A DNA stretch of 41,717 nucleotides from JAWPMV01 sp038527215 (GTDB lineage Bacteria > Bacteroidota > Bacteroidia > J057). The notes beneath the pieces were generated by a model. That model saw only the letters and a list, made by a program, of their open reading frames with translations, was not told the DNA's origin and did no database searches. The stretch lies in NCBI GenBank assembly GCA_038527215.1, contig JBCBGC010000064.1, positions 1-41,717 of the forward strand. Reading direction: 5' to 3'. A program made the translations under genes and the position numbers. This document shows positions 1-9,443 of this stretch, piece by piece; the first letter of the stretch is position 1, and the number at the start of each line of letters is the position of its first letter.

Positions 1-114
1 CGCACCATCGACACCCATATCACCAAACTGCGAAAAAAACTTGAACCAGACCCGGCTCATCCCCGACACATTCTCACGGTTCATCGGGTGGGTTATAAGT
101 TTGTGGGAGATTGA
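1..114 (+). CDS. Response regulator, OmpR/PhoB type, C-terminal end (partial)
   Basis: The first 37 codons in frame 1, closed by TGA at 112-114, read as the end of an OmpR/PhoB winged-helix DNA-binding domain. The recognition helix (RTIDTHITKLRKKLE) and the wing ending in VGYKF are diagnostic of the family. The wing has HRVGYKF where most members have RGVGYKF. The receiver domain lies outside the window, so the partner kinase and the regulon cannot be judged. The gene converges on the minus-strand LRR/cytochrome gene, with 8 bp between the stops. It is a transcription factor fragment by sequence; its link to the cytochrome operon is not shown. Confidence 0.85.
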   Translation, partial: RTIDTHITKLRKKLEPDPAHPRHILTVHRVGYKFVGD

Positions 115-122
115 TTCGTGGA

Positions 123-1517
123 TTACGAATCAATGGTCGATTCAGGCTTATCTACCTGCAACCCGCTAATAATTTGTAAATCAGGCCGACTTTCCCTGAG
201 TTGTTGAAGACCTGCTTCGGTCGTTTTGGTTTGCCAGAGGTAGACCGATTTCAGGTTTTTCATCTGAGCGATTTGTTCCAATCCGGCATCAGAAATATCC
301 GTATCAAACAGGTTGAGATATTCCAAATAGGGGAGGGCAGTAAGCTGAGATAAATGCTGGTCTTTCACCTGGCTATGTTCCAAATGCAGGCGGCTCAGAT
401 GAGGTAATTTTTCCAGGAAAGAAAAATCAGAGAGCTCCGTATGACGTACATCCAACCAGGTAAGTTGGGGGGCAATTTCCAACAACAGGGCCGCATCTCG
501 ATCTGCGAACTGGCTGTCCGCTACGAAAGACAGCTGGACCAGGGGCATATCCTGAGAAATTTCTCTGACCAAGGCCCCTCTTTGTTTAAGCTGTAGGACA
601 GCAGATTCGTCTACGGGTTCCACCTTCAGATCAAACACCCCTTGCTCGTTGGCTACTATATGCTCATCCAGAATTTTCTGGATATAAGCCGGCACTTCTA
701 CCTCGGCTACGGTTTTCTGACCTGCCCCTGATTCTATCCACCAGGCAATCAAGTCTTGCTGGTAGCTTCTCAGCGGGCGCTTCCCATCGGGAGGCATATG
801 CTTTTCGTCCTCCTCAGGTAAAGTAATGCGGTGGAAGATTTCGCTTTGTTCCAGTAAACCCGCCTGGACTACCGGGCCATTTTTCCCGCCTTTCATCAGT
901 TCGGCAAAGCTATCCATGCGCAGGCCGCCTTTTTTCTTGGAAGCCTGATGACAAGCCCGGCAGTTTGCGGCAAAAATAGGCTCAATAATGTCTTCATATA
1001 GCCTGGCCTTTTCAATATCCACAATTCGCGAATTCAGAATATTTTCTGTAGTAGACTCATATCCAGCTAGTTGCTTTATGGAATGAGGAGCATAGCGAAC
1101 CAAATAGCCAGAACCGTGGGTGAGCTCTCCTCCCTGATGTCCGGTCAGGGTCAACAAGCCTAAACTTAACAGTGTTAGGGGAAAAATGGCCTTAGGTGCG
1201 CGCTTTTTCTGTTTAAAAAAAGCCACCAAAACCAGCAGAGCAGCCAGGATGATGCCAGACCATTTGTGCCAGGCCAGGGTATCCGAACCATCATAGTCAC
1301 CACTTTGCGAGAGCAACCAACCCAGGCCAGCAGAAATGATGGCCATCGCCGCACTGAGAGTCCACATAAAGCCCGTGGCTGGTAGCAGATAAGCAAAGCG
1401 TTTTCTTCGCCCCAATATTTCCATCGTAGCTGCTGCAATCAGCATTCCGATGGGGAGGTGTACCCACAGTGGGTGAAACCGCCCCAAAAACAATCCCCAA
1501 TCTGCTGATGCTTCCAT
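123..1517 (-). CDS. DUF2231-like membrane protein with planctomycete-type cytochrome c site and leucine-rich repeats
   Basis: 464 residues. Residues 1-130 form about four membrane helices opening with HPLWVHLPIGML, the signature of DUF2231-type membrane domains. A planctomycete cytochrome C (PSCyt1-like) domain follows, with one heme-attachment motif CRACH at 186-190, a GGLRMDS segment and an MPP motif. Residues about 310-450 are short leucine-rich repeats (LTWLDVRHTEL, LEYLNLFDTDI). This architecture suggests an inner-membrane-anchored heme protein with a protein-binding LRR tail on the periplasmic side. It is the last gene of the four-gene minus-strand operon and starts 15 bp after the DUF1501 stop. 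Domain calls are from motifs. The redox partner and substrate are unknown. Confidence 0.85.
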   Translation of the reverse strand: MEASADWGLFLGRFHPLWVHLPIGMLIAAATMEILGRRKRFAYLLPATGFMWTLSAAMAIISAGLGWLLSQSGDYDGSDTLAWHKWSGIILAALLVLVAFFKQKKRAPKAIFPLTLLSLGLLTLTGHQGGELTHGSGYLVRYAPHSIKQLAGYESTTENILNSRIVDIEKARLYEDIIEPIFAANCRACHQASKKKGGLRMDSFAELMKGGKNGPVVQAGLLEQSEIFHRITLPEEDEKHMPPDGKRPLRSYQQDLIAWWIESGAGQKTVAEVEVPAYIQKILDEHIVANEQGVFDLKVEPVDESAVLQLKQRGALVREISQDMPLVQLSFVADSQFADRDAALLLEIAPQLTWLDVRHTELSDFSFLEKLPHLSRLHLEHSQVKDQHLSQLTALPYLEYLNLFDTDISDAGLEQIAQMKNLKSVYLWQTKTTEAGLQQLRESRPDLQIISGLQVDKPESTIDS

Positions 1518-1532
1518 ATAATTCTTTGGTGT

Positions 1533-2993
1533 TTAGGCTAAGATATCTTGAACGACATGCCCATGCACATCGGTTAGACGAAAATCCCGTCCCTGAAAGC
1601 GGTAGGTCAAGCGCTCATGGTCCAACCCTAATTGGTGAAGAATTGTTGCCTGTAAATCGTGCACATGCACCTTGTTTTCTATCCCAAAATAGCCGAGTTC
1701 GTCGGTTTTTCCATAGGTCATTCCGGCTTTTACGCCTCCGCCTGCCATCCACATGGTAAAAGCTTCTCCGTGGTGATCCCGACCGTTAAAGGGCGCTACT
1801 TTCCCGCCCCGATTCTCCCGCATAGGTGTCCTGCCAAATTCCCCGCCCCAAACGACCAGGGTATCTTCCAACATGCCTCGTTGTTTCAGGTCCATGATCA
1901 AGGCTTTGATAGGTTGGTCAACCTCTTTACAACGCTTGAGGAAGCCCCCCTCCAGCGCCTCAAACTCATTGCTGCCATGGGAGTCCCAACCCCGGTGATA
2001 GAGTTGGATAAAACGCACGTCTCTTTCTGCCAGCCGCCGGGCCAGCAAACAGTTGTTGGCAAAGGAATTTTTGCCGGGTTCCGTCCCGTACCACTCGTGG
2101 ATGTAAGCGGGCTCCTCCTCAATATTGGTCGCTTCCGGTACCGTCATCTGCATGCGAAATGCCATCTCATATTGGTGCATGCGAGCCAGGATTTCCGGGT
2201 CGCCAGCTTCCTGAAATTCCAGCTCATTGAGCTGATCCAGGGCGTTGAGCATGCCTCTTCGGATATCGCGACTGGTCCCATCCGGATTGGAGACATAAAG
2301 CACTGGATCTCCTTTGGACCGAAACTGTACGCCCTGGTATTGACTGGGTAAAAATCCGCTTCCCCAAACGCTTTTTCCCGCACTAGGCGCTGAATTTCCA
2401 GACACCAGGACCACAAAGCCCGGCAGATTCGCATTCTCCGAACCGAGACCATAGGTAATCCAGGCACCCATACTAGGCCTGCCCAGGCGGGGAGAGCCTG
2501 TGTGCATAAACAGCTGGGCCGGGGCGTGGTTGAACTCATCCGTATGCATAGCTTTCAAGAAGCAAAGCTCATCCACGACCTCCGCGGTATGGGGAAAATA
2601 TTCAGAAACCCAGGCCCCGGATTTTCCATGTTGTCTAAAGCGAGCCTGAGGCCCCAACATCTTAGGCCGACCTACGATAAAGGCAAAGCGTTTGCCCTCC
2701 AAAAAGGAATCCGGACAATCCAATCCATCCAGCTTATGCAAGGCTGGTTTGTAATCAAATAATTCCAGCTGAGAAGGCGCCCCGGCCATGTGCAGGAAAA
2801 TCACCCTTCTGGCCTTGGGGGCATAATGAGAAATGCCTGCTGTCAGGCTTTTTTCTCCCCCCTCAGGTCCTGAGCCACATCCGAGCAATTGACTCAAGGT
2901 CAGCGCACCTAATCCCAGACTGCCTGAGCGCAGAAAATGGCGGCGGGTCAGACGCCTTTGTTCAGCTTGTTGATATTCCTCAAATAGCTTCAT
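1533..2993 (-). CDS. DUF1501 domain-containing protein, Tat-exported
   Basis: 486 residues. The N-terminus has a twin-arginine signal (RRHFLRSG at about 17-24, then a Leu/Gly-rich stretch ending LLGCGSG). The body matches DUF1501, an alkaline-phosphatase/sulfatase-superfamily family. Typical segments are RVIFLHMAGAPSQLELFDYKP near the N-terminus, MHTDEFNHAPAQ, then DTLVVWGGEFGRTP and GRDHHG toward the C-terminus. Members are almost always paired with PSD1 cytochrome genes, as here: its ATG overlaps the PSD1 stop by 4 bp (ATGA at 2990-2993), implying coupled translation. The family's enzymatic activity is not established; a hydrolase acting with the cytochrome partner is an inference. Confidence 0.92.
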   Translation of the reverse strand: MKLFEEYQQAEQRRLTRRHFLRSGSLGLGALTLSQLLGCGSGPEGGEKSLTAGISHYAPKARRVIFLHMAGAPSQLELFDYKPALHKLDGLDCPDSFLEGKRFAFIVGRPKMLGPQARFRQHGKSGAWVSEYFPHTAEVVDELCFLKAMHTDEFNHAPAQLFMHTGSPRLGRPSMGAWITYGLGSENANLPGFVVLVSGNSAPSAGKSVWGSGFLPSQYQGVQFRSKGDPVLYVSNPDGTSRDIRRGMLNALDQLNELEFQEAGDPEILARMHQYEMAFRMQMTVPEATNIEEEPAYIHEWYGTEPGKNSFANNCLLARRLAERDVRFIQLYHRGWDSHGSNEFEALEGGFLKRCKEVDQPIKALIMDLKQRGMLEDTLVVWGGEFGRTPMRENRGGKVAPFNGRDHHGEAFTMWMAGGGVKAGMTYGKTDELGYFGIENKVHVHDLQATILHQLGLDHERLTYRFQGRDFRLTDVHGHVVQDILA

Positions 2994-5251
2994 GTCTTAT
3001 TCAGAAAAGCATCCGTATTAAATAAACTCAAGGTAAGCTGCGCCCAGGCAGCTTGCGAAGCGGTCACATCTGCCCCTTGCCCAAAGGCCAGTAATAATTC
3101 GGGCGCTGCTTCATAAGCGGCTTTTGTCTCCCGATATAAGTGTCTCAGAATCTCCACCTGATCGGGAGATGGTTTGGTATAAAAACATCGGTGATAGAGC
3201 GCCTGGACCATGCTTGTCGCATCCTGCTCCTCTAACTCAGAGGCTACCGTCAAACTCAGCTTCCAGGCCGCCTCATGATAAATGCTGTCATTCAGGGTAA
3301 CCAGGGCTTGCAAAGGGGTATTGGTCCGAATGCGACGAGAAACACAGAGTTCCCGGCTTGGGGCATCAAAAGTGATGGAAGGGGGATAAGGACTAGAGCG
3401 ACGGCTGAAAGTGTAGATGGCCCGACGGTAACGTTGGGTTCCGGGGCTGGTTTTCCAACGCAGCACGTGGCGAATGACCTGCCATACGCCCTCTGGCTGA
3501 GGAGGCATTACGCTTGGACCATACATTTCCAGATTCAACAAACCGGAGACCGCCAGGACCTGATCTCTGATTTGCTCTGCGGATAAACGAAAACGAGGGC
3601 CTCGGGAATAAAACTGATTGGCTGGATCTTGTTCCCAGCTTTGTTCATTTCCAGTAGCGGCTCTTCGGTAAGTATCGGACAAAATAATCTCTTTGATCAG
3701 GGCTTTGATGGACCACTGGTGCACATGCATAAAGCGCCAGGCCAGTTCATCCAGCAAGGCCTGATGCACCGGCTTGCTTCCCTGGGCACCAAAGTCCTCC
3801 AGAGAGGGCACCAATCCCTGGCCAAATAACTGCTCCCAGATTCGATTAACAAAAACCCGGGCCGTGAGGGGATTATCTGGATGGACCAACCATTGCGCCA
3901 ACCCCAATCGATTGGCAGGAAAGCTATCCGGCATCATAGATAGAGCGGCAGGGGGCAGGGGAAACATTTCTGGTCCATGGACCAGCCAGTTGCCTCGCTC
4001 AAACAATCGGGTGGTTCGTCTGAGGCTATCCGGCAATTCCTGCATGATAGGTGTTCGGGTGGGCACGAGGCTGTGGGCTAGTTGCGTACGGTGGACAAAA
4101 AGGCTGTCATCCGCAGCGCCTTCCCAATCGTTCAACCATTGGACCAGCTGGTCCTTTTGTTTTTTCTGAACCGGAGAAAAGGCAGTAAGAACAGGATGAT
4201 CACTCGAATAATCCGCGTCAGCACTTTGGTCGAAATAGGCATAGATTTGATAAAAATCCTGCTGCGGAAAAGGGTCATAAGGATGGTCATGACATTGTAC
4301 GCATCCCATGGTAATTCCCTGCCAAACCTCAAAAGTCGTGTTAACCCGATCTATCACGGCCGCCACCCGAAACTCCTCATTGTCAGTGCCACCTTCATCA
4401 TTGCTCATGGTATTCCGATGAAAAGCCGTGGCAATCAACTGACTGGTATCTGGCTGCTCAAGCAAGTCTCCAGCCAACTGTTCAATGGTAAATTGGTCGA
4501 AAGGCAAATCGCGATTCAGCGCTTCAATCACCCAGTCGCGGTACGCCCAGATACTACGAAACCGATCTTTCTGGTAGCCCTGAGAATCTGCATAGCGCGC
4601 TAAATCCAGCCACATGCTGGCCCACTTCTCCCCAAAATGTGGAGAAGCCAACAGACTATTTACGAAATCGTGATAGATGGAATCTTCCCAATTTCCGGAA
4701 TGCGGTAAGGAAAAATCTCCCTGAGGCGGAAGGCCAATCAGATCCAGGCTCAGGCGTCTGATCAGCTGAGCGGGATGAGCTTGAGGCGCAGCTTCCAGCC
4801 CTTCGATTTGCAGACGGTCTTGCACATATCTATCTATCCCCCGAAATGTTGCAGGCTTGGTCAGGGGGACAAAAGCCCAGTGCTTTTCCCATGGAGCCCC
4901 CTGCTCAATCCACTTTCGAAACAGCTCAATCTCGTCTTTGCTTAGGGGATCTTTTTCCAGGGGCATGCGCATGTCTGCATGCGGATGAATCAGGCGAAGG
5001 TAGAGTTCGCTGCTATCCGGCTTTCCGGGCACGATGACGCGCAAGCCTGACTCTCCCACGGCCAGGGCATCCTCTCTGGTGAGGAGACTGATCCCCCCAT
5101 TTTTTTTCACTCCACCATGACAGGACGCACATTGCTCATTGATGATTGGACGGATGTCAGCATTAAAGCTAACCGCTCTCGTATCACAGCCTGAGCTCCA
5201 CCAGAGACTGATCAGTCCAATCCACCAAAAGGCATTTCTCGCCAATTTCAT
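2990..5251 (-). CDS. PSD1 / planctomycete cytochrome C domain protein (DUF1549-DUF1553)
   Basis: 753 residues with a signal peptide. A Cys at 22 (WSSGC) could be a lipid anchor. Domains in order: PSCyt1 with CASCH at 41-45 (about 28-120); PSCyt2/DUF1549 from about 145 to 335 (RRLSLDLIGLPP, MWLDLARYADSQGY, TMSNDEGGTDNEEFR) with a second heme-type motif CVQCH at 317-321 followed by DHPYDPF; then PSD1/DUF1553 from about 455 to 725 (NPLTARVFVNRIWEQLFG, RFRLSAEQIRDQVLAVSG, NTPLQALVTLND). The protein is on the short side for the family because no LamG-like or LRR insert separates the domains. It starts 5 bp after the NHL gene stop and overlaps the DUF1501 ATG by 4 bp. It is probably a periplasmic or outer-surface diheme protein; its substrate is unknown. 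Confidence 0.93.
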   Translation of the reverse strand: MKLARNAFWWIGLISLWWSSGCDTRAVSFNADIRPIINEQCASCHGGVKKNGGISLLTREDALAVGESGLRVIVPGKPDSSELYLRLIHPHADMRMPLEKDPLSKDEIELFRKWIEQGAPWEKHWAFVPLTKPATFRGIDRYVQDRLQIEGLEAAPQAHPAQLIRRLSLDLIGLPPQGDFSLPHSGNWEDSIYHDFVNSLLASPHFGEKWASMWLDLARYADSQGYQKDRFRSIWAYRDWVIEALNRDLPFDQFTIEQLAGDLLEQPDTSQLIATAFHRNTMSNDEGGTDNEEFRVAAVIDRVNTTFEVWQGITMGCVQCHDHPYDPFPQQDFYQIYAYFDQSADADYSSDHPVLTAFSPVQKKQKDQLVQWLNDWEGAADDSLFVHRTQLAHSLVPTRTPIMQELPDSLRRTTRLFERGNWLVHGPEMFPLPPAALSMMPDSFPANRLGLAQWLVHPDNPLTARVFVNRIWEQLFGQGLVPSLEDFGAQGSKPVHQALLDELAWRFMHVHQWSIKALIKEIILSDTYRRAATGNEQSWEQDPANQFYSRGPRFRLSAEQIRDQVLAVSGLLNLEMYGPSVMPPQPEGVWQVIRHVLRWKTSPGTQRYRRAIYTFSRRSSPYPPSITFDAPSRELCVSRRIRTNTPLQALVTLNDSIYHEAAWKLSLTVASELEEQDATSMVQALYHRCFYTKPSPDQVEILRHLYRETKAAYEAAPELLLAFGQGADVTASQAAWAQLTLSLFNTDAFLNKT

Positions 5252-5256
5252 GCTGC

Positions 5257-6369
5257 TTATACCCGAATTAATTTAATGGGAAAGGTCTTGCCGCTATTCC
5301 ACTGAGGAACGTAGAGGTTTTCGTCATCGTCCACACAGACATCATGGGGATGCACAAAGACAGGATGCTGCTGCTCGATTTGCTGGAGCTTTTTGCCTTG
5401 GTAGACCGGAGCCGTGCCACCGGGATTGGAAACCACCTGGTTGTTTTCATCAAGGATGGTTACGAATCCTGTACCATCCCTGCTGGGACGATCCGAGCGG
5501 AGTACAGAAGCGTAAATATGCTTGCCTTTGACCACCGCCCGGTTGACAAAGGCTCCCGGAATAGGAATGTCGGAGATAAATTCCCCCTCCAGCGAAAATC
5601 GCTTGAGCTTGTTTTCAATGCGCGAAGTCACCAGCAGGCTTGGATTATTGGGATCGCGGGTGTCCAGGGTTACGCCATGAGCATTATGGACCCGGCTGCG
5701 ATCCTTGGCAATCTTTTTCGTAGGAGCCGGAAACTTGCCGGGGTGAGACTTGGCCCGATGTACTAGCCAGGCATGGGTCGGTCCGCCAAAGCTGCGGATC
5801 AGGTTTCCTTTGGCATCATACTGATGAATGTAATCGACCCCGTAGCCATCGGCTACATAAATATCTCCATTGGGGCCAATGGCCGTTTCGGTAGGTTTAT
5901 ACCAGCCACGAGTAGGGTAGAAGCCCGTTTCCTCAGGATGGTCCAGGGTCATGAGCACCCGACCCTCCAGGGTGGTTTTGATTACCTGATGCCGATCATG
6001 GTCGGTGAGATACAGAAATTCCTCATCGCCTTCCTCTGATAAGGTCAATCCGTGTGCGCCCGGGTATTCCTTTCCCCAACTATGCAGGAGCTTGCCGGAC
6101 TTGTCGAAGATCAGGATGTTGTTGGCGGTCTCATTGGTGAAAAGAATCAGGCGACCCTTTTTGTCCTGCACCATTTCATGGCAGTCCTTGACCCGCGTCA
6201 TCGAGGGATTGAGCAGGCCCCAGTCGGGCATCACCCGGTAGGTGAAATCGCCCTGCCCCAGAAGCGGCCATTCTTTTTTGGCGCGAAGAAACTTAGGGAT
6301 AAAAATAGCCCCCAGGCTATAGGTAGCACTCCGGGCCAGGAATTCGCGGCGAGAGGTAGTAGGTTTCAT
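5257..6369 (-). CDS. Tat-exported NHL-repeat beta-propeller protein
   Basis: 370 residues. The N-terminus carries a twin-arginine motif (SRREFLARS at about 5-13) and a hydrophobic stretch. The body is an NHL-type six-bladed propeller: GAHGLTLSEEGDEEFLYLTDHDRHQVIK, ETAIGPNGDIYVADGYGVDYIHQYD, NAHGVTLD and HPHDVCVDDDENLYVPQW are successive blade motifs, resembling the lyase half of peptidylglycine alpha-amidating enzymes. It is the first gene of the cytochrome operon. Such Tat/NHL genes often travel with DUF1501/PSD1 genes, but a catalytic role here is unproven and the protein may be only a binding module. Confidence 0.88.
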   Translation of the reverse strand: MKPTTSRREFLARSATYSLGAIFIPKFLRAKKEWPLLGQGDFTYRVMPDWGLLNPSMTRVKDCHEMVQDKKGRLILFTNETANNILIFDKSGKLLHSWGKEYPGAHGLTLSEEGDEEFLYLTDHDRHQVIKTTLEGRVLMTLDHPEETGFYPTRGWYKPTETAIGPNGDIYVADGYGVDYIHQYDAKGNLIRSFGGPTHAWLVHRAKSHPGKFPAPTKKIAKDRSRVHNAHGVTLDTRDPNNPSLLVTSRIENKLKRFSLEGEFISDIPIPGAFVNRAVVKGKHIYASVLRSDRPSRDGTGFVTILDENNQVVSNPGGTAPVYQGKKLQQIEQQHPVFVHPHDVCVDDDENLYVPQWNSGKTFPIKLIRV

Positions 6370-6613
6370 ATGGTATTGGCAATCGAGCCTAATTAAGAAC
6401 GCAAATATCCCTTAGAAATGCCAAAAGGAGCCGGTTTTGGTACGAATTAGCCGAATTTGTAGACAAAATTCTCATCCTCATGAGACCGCATGGTCCAACT
6501 CAAGGCCCATCCGCTTTTCTCAGGCAGGAACCGATCGCTTTCTTTAGGCTTTTTTAACCTTAAATAACTTAAATAACCCGCCCTCACATAAACTTTTCTT
6601 CATTTATGAAGTA

Positions 6614-6621
6614 TAGCTTTG
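6614..6621 (+). promoter_or_regulatory. Candidate -7 promoter element upstream of the TonB receptor gene
   Basis: TAGCTTTG is an exact match to the Bacteroidota housekeeping -7 consensus TAnnTTTG. It lies 30 bp before the ATG at 6652. No clear TTTG -33 box is present at the expected spacing (a CTTTTC is nearby). Confidence 0.45.
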
Positions 6622-6651
6622 CAACCTCTAAACGGTAACGCATTAACCTTC

Positions 6652-9087
6652 ATGAAGAACTGCTCAGTCCTTTCTGCTTTACTTTGTCTTTTTCTTGGCT
6701 GGTCTCCGGTTATCGGGCAGACCAATAATGAGATGTCCGTAAAAGGAGTTGCTCTCAAGGCAGAAGACAATACCGCACTGGGGTTTGCCAGTGTTTCCCT
6801 TTTATCGCTTCCTGATTCCCAAGTTGTATCCGGTACCCTGACTAAGGAGGATGGGGCTTTCTTTCTTCAGGGAAAAAAGGGCCTTTTCGTGGTCAAAGTC
6901 ACTTCGCTGGGATTCGAACCCTATTGGAGTAAGTCTTTTCAATTATCTGCCAATAATCCTATTGATTTGGGGAGTTTTTCCCTGGCCTCCGCTACCACGA
7001 CCCTGGATGCAGTAGAGATACAAGCGAGAAAAAGTCAGGTAGAATTTAAGCTGGACAAAAAGGTCTTTAATGTGGGCCAGGACCTGAGCAATAATGGCGG
7101 TTCTGCTTCGGATATTCTGGACAATATTCCCTCCGTAGCCGTGGACCTGGAAGGCAATGTGAGCTTGCGCGGGAGCCAGGGCGTACGCATTCTGGTCAAT
7201 GGTAAACCATCCGGTCTAACTGGCATCTCGAATGCCGATGCCTTGAGCCAATTACCGGCTAATATGATCGACAAGGTGGAAATCATCACCAATCCTTCCG
7301 CCCGCTACGAAGCAGAAGGCAATGCCGGCATCATCAATATTGTCCTCAAAAAAGACCAGCGCAAAGGCTGGAATGGAAATTTTAATTTTTCTGCCGGTCA
7401 TCCCGCCAACTATAATACCGCCATCAACCTCAATCACCGAAGAGAAAAATTTAACTTCTTTGGGAGCTTGGGTTTCCGCTACCGCAATAGCCCAAGGATC
7501 GGCTTTTCTACCCTGGACCTCATCAATAACGACACCACGACCAGCCTTGATACCTATACCAATGGGAACCGGGGAGGATTCTCAGGCAATATCCGGATGG
7601 GATTCGACTACGAAATCTCCCAATTTCATACCTTTTCTGCCTCGGCCCTATATCGCCTGCAGGATGGGTTCAACACTTCCCTGATTGAGTATTTTGATTA
7701 CGATTACCTGCGGCAGCTCAGCTTAATCACCACCCGGGAGACTGAAGAGCAGGAAGATGAGTATAACCTGGATTACCAATTCGAATACAAGCGTACCTTC
7801 CCCCAGAAAGGACGTAGTTGGACCACCGCCTTTACCTATTCCAGCGGGGCTGAAGAGGAATTTATGACTGCAGAAAACCTCTTTTTCGATCCAGAATATC
7901 AGCTGCTGGGAATCGCCGAGGTAAGCCAGCAAATCGACAATGGAGAATTGGAGCAAGAATATGTCCTCAATTCTGACTACATACAGCCTTTCAATGAGGA
8001 GGGCAAATTTGAAGCCGGCTATCGAGGCAGCTTAAGAGTCATCGATACCCGCTATCGGGTAGATGAGTGGGATGCTGAAAACAGTGAATGGGTGAAATTG
8101 CCGGAGGTAAGTAATGAGTTCCTGTATGAGGAAATCATTCATGCGGCTTATGCCATTCTGGGAGACCAGATCAGCCGCTTTGATTACCAATTGGGTTTGC
8201 GGACAGAGTTTTCTCAGATCGATACGGAATTGATGGAAACAGGAGAAAGTAACTCCCGACAGTTTTTCAATTTTTTCCCGAGTCTGCACCTGGGCTACGA
8301 AATCAGTCCGGGCAGCAACCTGCAATGGAGCTATAGCCGCCGGGTCAGAAGGCCCCGCTTTTGGGACTTAAATCCATTTTTCACCTTTAGCAACCCGCTG
8401 GCCATCCGCACAGGTAATCCAGACCTCAACCCTCAGTTCACCAACTCTCTGGAATTGAGCTATCTCAAGTATTGGGATAAAGCCAGCGCTTCAGCTTCGG
8501 TCTACTATCGCAAAACCAACGGCGTCATTACCCGCATCACCACCGTGGACGAAGCCGGGATCAGTTACACCCGTCCGGAAAATCTAGCCGAAGAGCATGC
8601 CTATGGCCTGGAGCTCACCTATAGCCAGGACCTACTTCCCTGGTGGAAACTCAATGCCAGCACCAACCTCTTTAGAGGCACCATCGATGCCGGAAATCTG
8701 TTCCCAGAGTTGCGACAGGATTTCTACAGTTTGACCGCTCGGTTAAATTCGCAGATGGACTTGAACAAAAGCCTGCAGCTGCAAATCATGGCCAATTATC
8801 GCGGTCCTCGCCAAACCGCCCAAGGCTCTCGGAAATCCATGCTCTACACCGATATTGGTTTGAGCCAGGACCTGCTGAAAAACCGAGCTACCTTCACCCT
8901 TCGGGTCAGCGATTTATTTAATACGAGAAAATACCGTTCAGAGGCTTTTGGGGATAACTTCTATCGTTATAGCGAATTTCAGCGGGCACCGCGCCGGGTA
9001 TTTGCTACTTTTTCGTATCGGCTCAATCAGAAAAAGAAGCCCAATCGCCAGCGAAGAGGAGGCGGAGATGACGATATGGAGTTTTAG
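6652..9087 (+). CDS. TonB-dependent receptor / outer membrane beta-barrel family protein
   Basis: 811 residues from the ATG at 6652. The frame opens earlier at a TTG inside the -7 promoter element, so I prefer the ATG, which begins a clean signal peptide ending near VIGQ. Domains: carboxypeptidase-regulatory-like beta-sandwich (about 30-110), plug domain (about 135-235: SASDILDNIPSVAVDLEGNVSLRG, then IDKVEIITNPSARYEAEGNAGIINIVL), then a beta-barrel of the OMP_b-brl_3 type. The C-terminal RQRRGGGDDDMEF tail is typical of this Bacteroidota subfamily. No SusD partner follows, so it is not a standard SusCD pair. It is transcribed divergently from the cytochrome operon. The substrate is unknown; iron, heme or an oligosaccharide are all possible. 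Confidence 0.93.
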   Translation: MKNCSVLSALLCLFLGWSPVIGQTNNEMSVKGVALKAEDNTALGFASVSLLSLPDSQVVSGTLTKEDGAFFLQGKKGLFVVKVTSLGFEPYWSKSFQLSANNPIDLGSFSLASATTTLDAVEIQARKSQVEFKLDKKVFNVGQDLSNNGGSASDILDNIPSVAVDLEGNVSLRGSQGVRILVNGKPSGLTGISNADALSQLPANMIDKVEIITNPSARYEAEGNAGIINIVLKKDQRKGWNGNFNFSAGHPANYNTAINLNHRREKFNFFGSLGFRYRNSPRIGFSTLDLINNDTTTSLDTYTNGNRGGFSGNIRMGFDYEISQFHTFSASALYRLQDGFNTSLIEYFDYDYLRQLSLITTRETEEQEDEYNLDYQFEYKRTFPQKGRSWTTAFTYSSGAEEEFMTAENLFFDPEYQLLGIAEVSQQIDNGELEQEYVLNSDYIQPFNEEGKFEAGYRGSLRVIDTRYRVDEWDAENSEWVKLPEVSNEFLYEEIIHAAYAILGDQISRFDYQLGLRTEFSQIDTELMETGESNSRQFFNFFPSLHLGYEISPGSNLQWSYSRRVRRPRFWDLNPFFTFSNPLAIRTGNPDLNPQFTNSLELSYLKYWDKASASASVYYRKTNGVITRITTVDEAGISYTRPENLAEEHAYGLELTYSQDLLPWWKLNASTNLFRGTIDAGNLFPELRQDFYSLTARLNSQMDLNKSLQLQIMANYRGPRQTAQGSRKSMLYTDIGLSQDLLKNRATFTLRVSDLFNTRKYRSEAFGDNFYRYSEFQRAPRRVFATFSYRLNQKKKPNRQRRGGGDDDMEF

Positions 9088-9107
9088 TAAAAACTTATCT
9101 CTAATAG

Positions 9108-9150
9108 AAACATGAGTCATCCCGAATTTTGGGATGACTCATGTTTTTTT
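9108..9150 (+). terminator. Strong intrinsic terminator-like hairpin after the TonB receptor gene
   Basis: A perfect 16-bp stem, AAACATGAGTCATCCC (9108-9123) with GGGATGACTCATGTTT (9131-9146), encloses a 7-nt loop and runs into seven or more Ts. It lies 20 bp after the stop. The left arm is also the left terminal inverted repeat of the R1 composite element, so the terminator may have been donated by that element. Confidence 0.75.
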
Positions 9151-9225
9151 AAGCATTTTTTGAGGCGGATAGGAAAGGGCCTTTTTTCTTACAATAGGCG
9201 AAGCTTTCCTTCTTTTCTAGCCCTT

Positions 9226-9420
9226 TCATCCTGGAATTTCCTCCGGCTTTAAGGAGGTGAGCTGTCCGGGTCAAGGACTCCGATAGCTATATCGTCGGAG
9301 GTCTTTGAGATCCTTATATAATCATGGAGACCCCGGATAAGGCTTTTTCCCTACCGGTCAAATGCCTTTCCGGGGTGACATATTTGTAGGTGGTTGAGTC
9401 TCCTCAAAGCCTCTTGATGA
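9226..9420 (+). repeat. R1 structured repeat, copy a
   Basis: The unit begins with a hairpin of the form CCTCCGGCTTTAAGGAGG and a GAGCTGTCCGGG arm. It then has the stem CTCCGATAGCTATATCGTCGGAG (9278-9300), then ACCCCGGATAAG paired with CTTTCCGGGGT (9330-9376), then a roughly 45-bp tail. The central part is nearly identical to the reverse complement of 41521-41717. The left arm is more degenerate than in copy b. Confidence 0.75.
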
Positions 9421-9443
9421 AAGCATCTCCCTACTATATTCTT

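Noticed and set aside
1659..2351. A 230-codon plus-strand frame opposite the DUF1501 gene
   Set aside because: Shadow of a strongly conserved gene. The DUF1501 motifs and the Tat signal occur only on the minus strand.
6619..6651. TTG start of the TonB receptor 11 codons upstream
   Set aside because: The TTG lies within the -7 box, and the downstream ATG gives a proper signal peptide.
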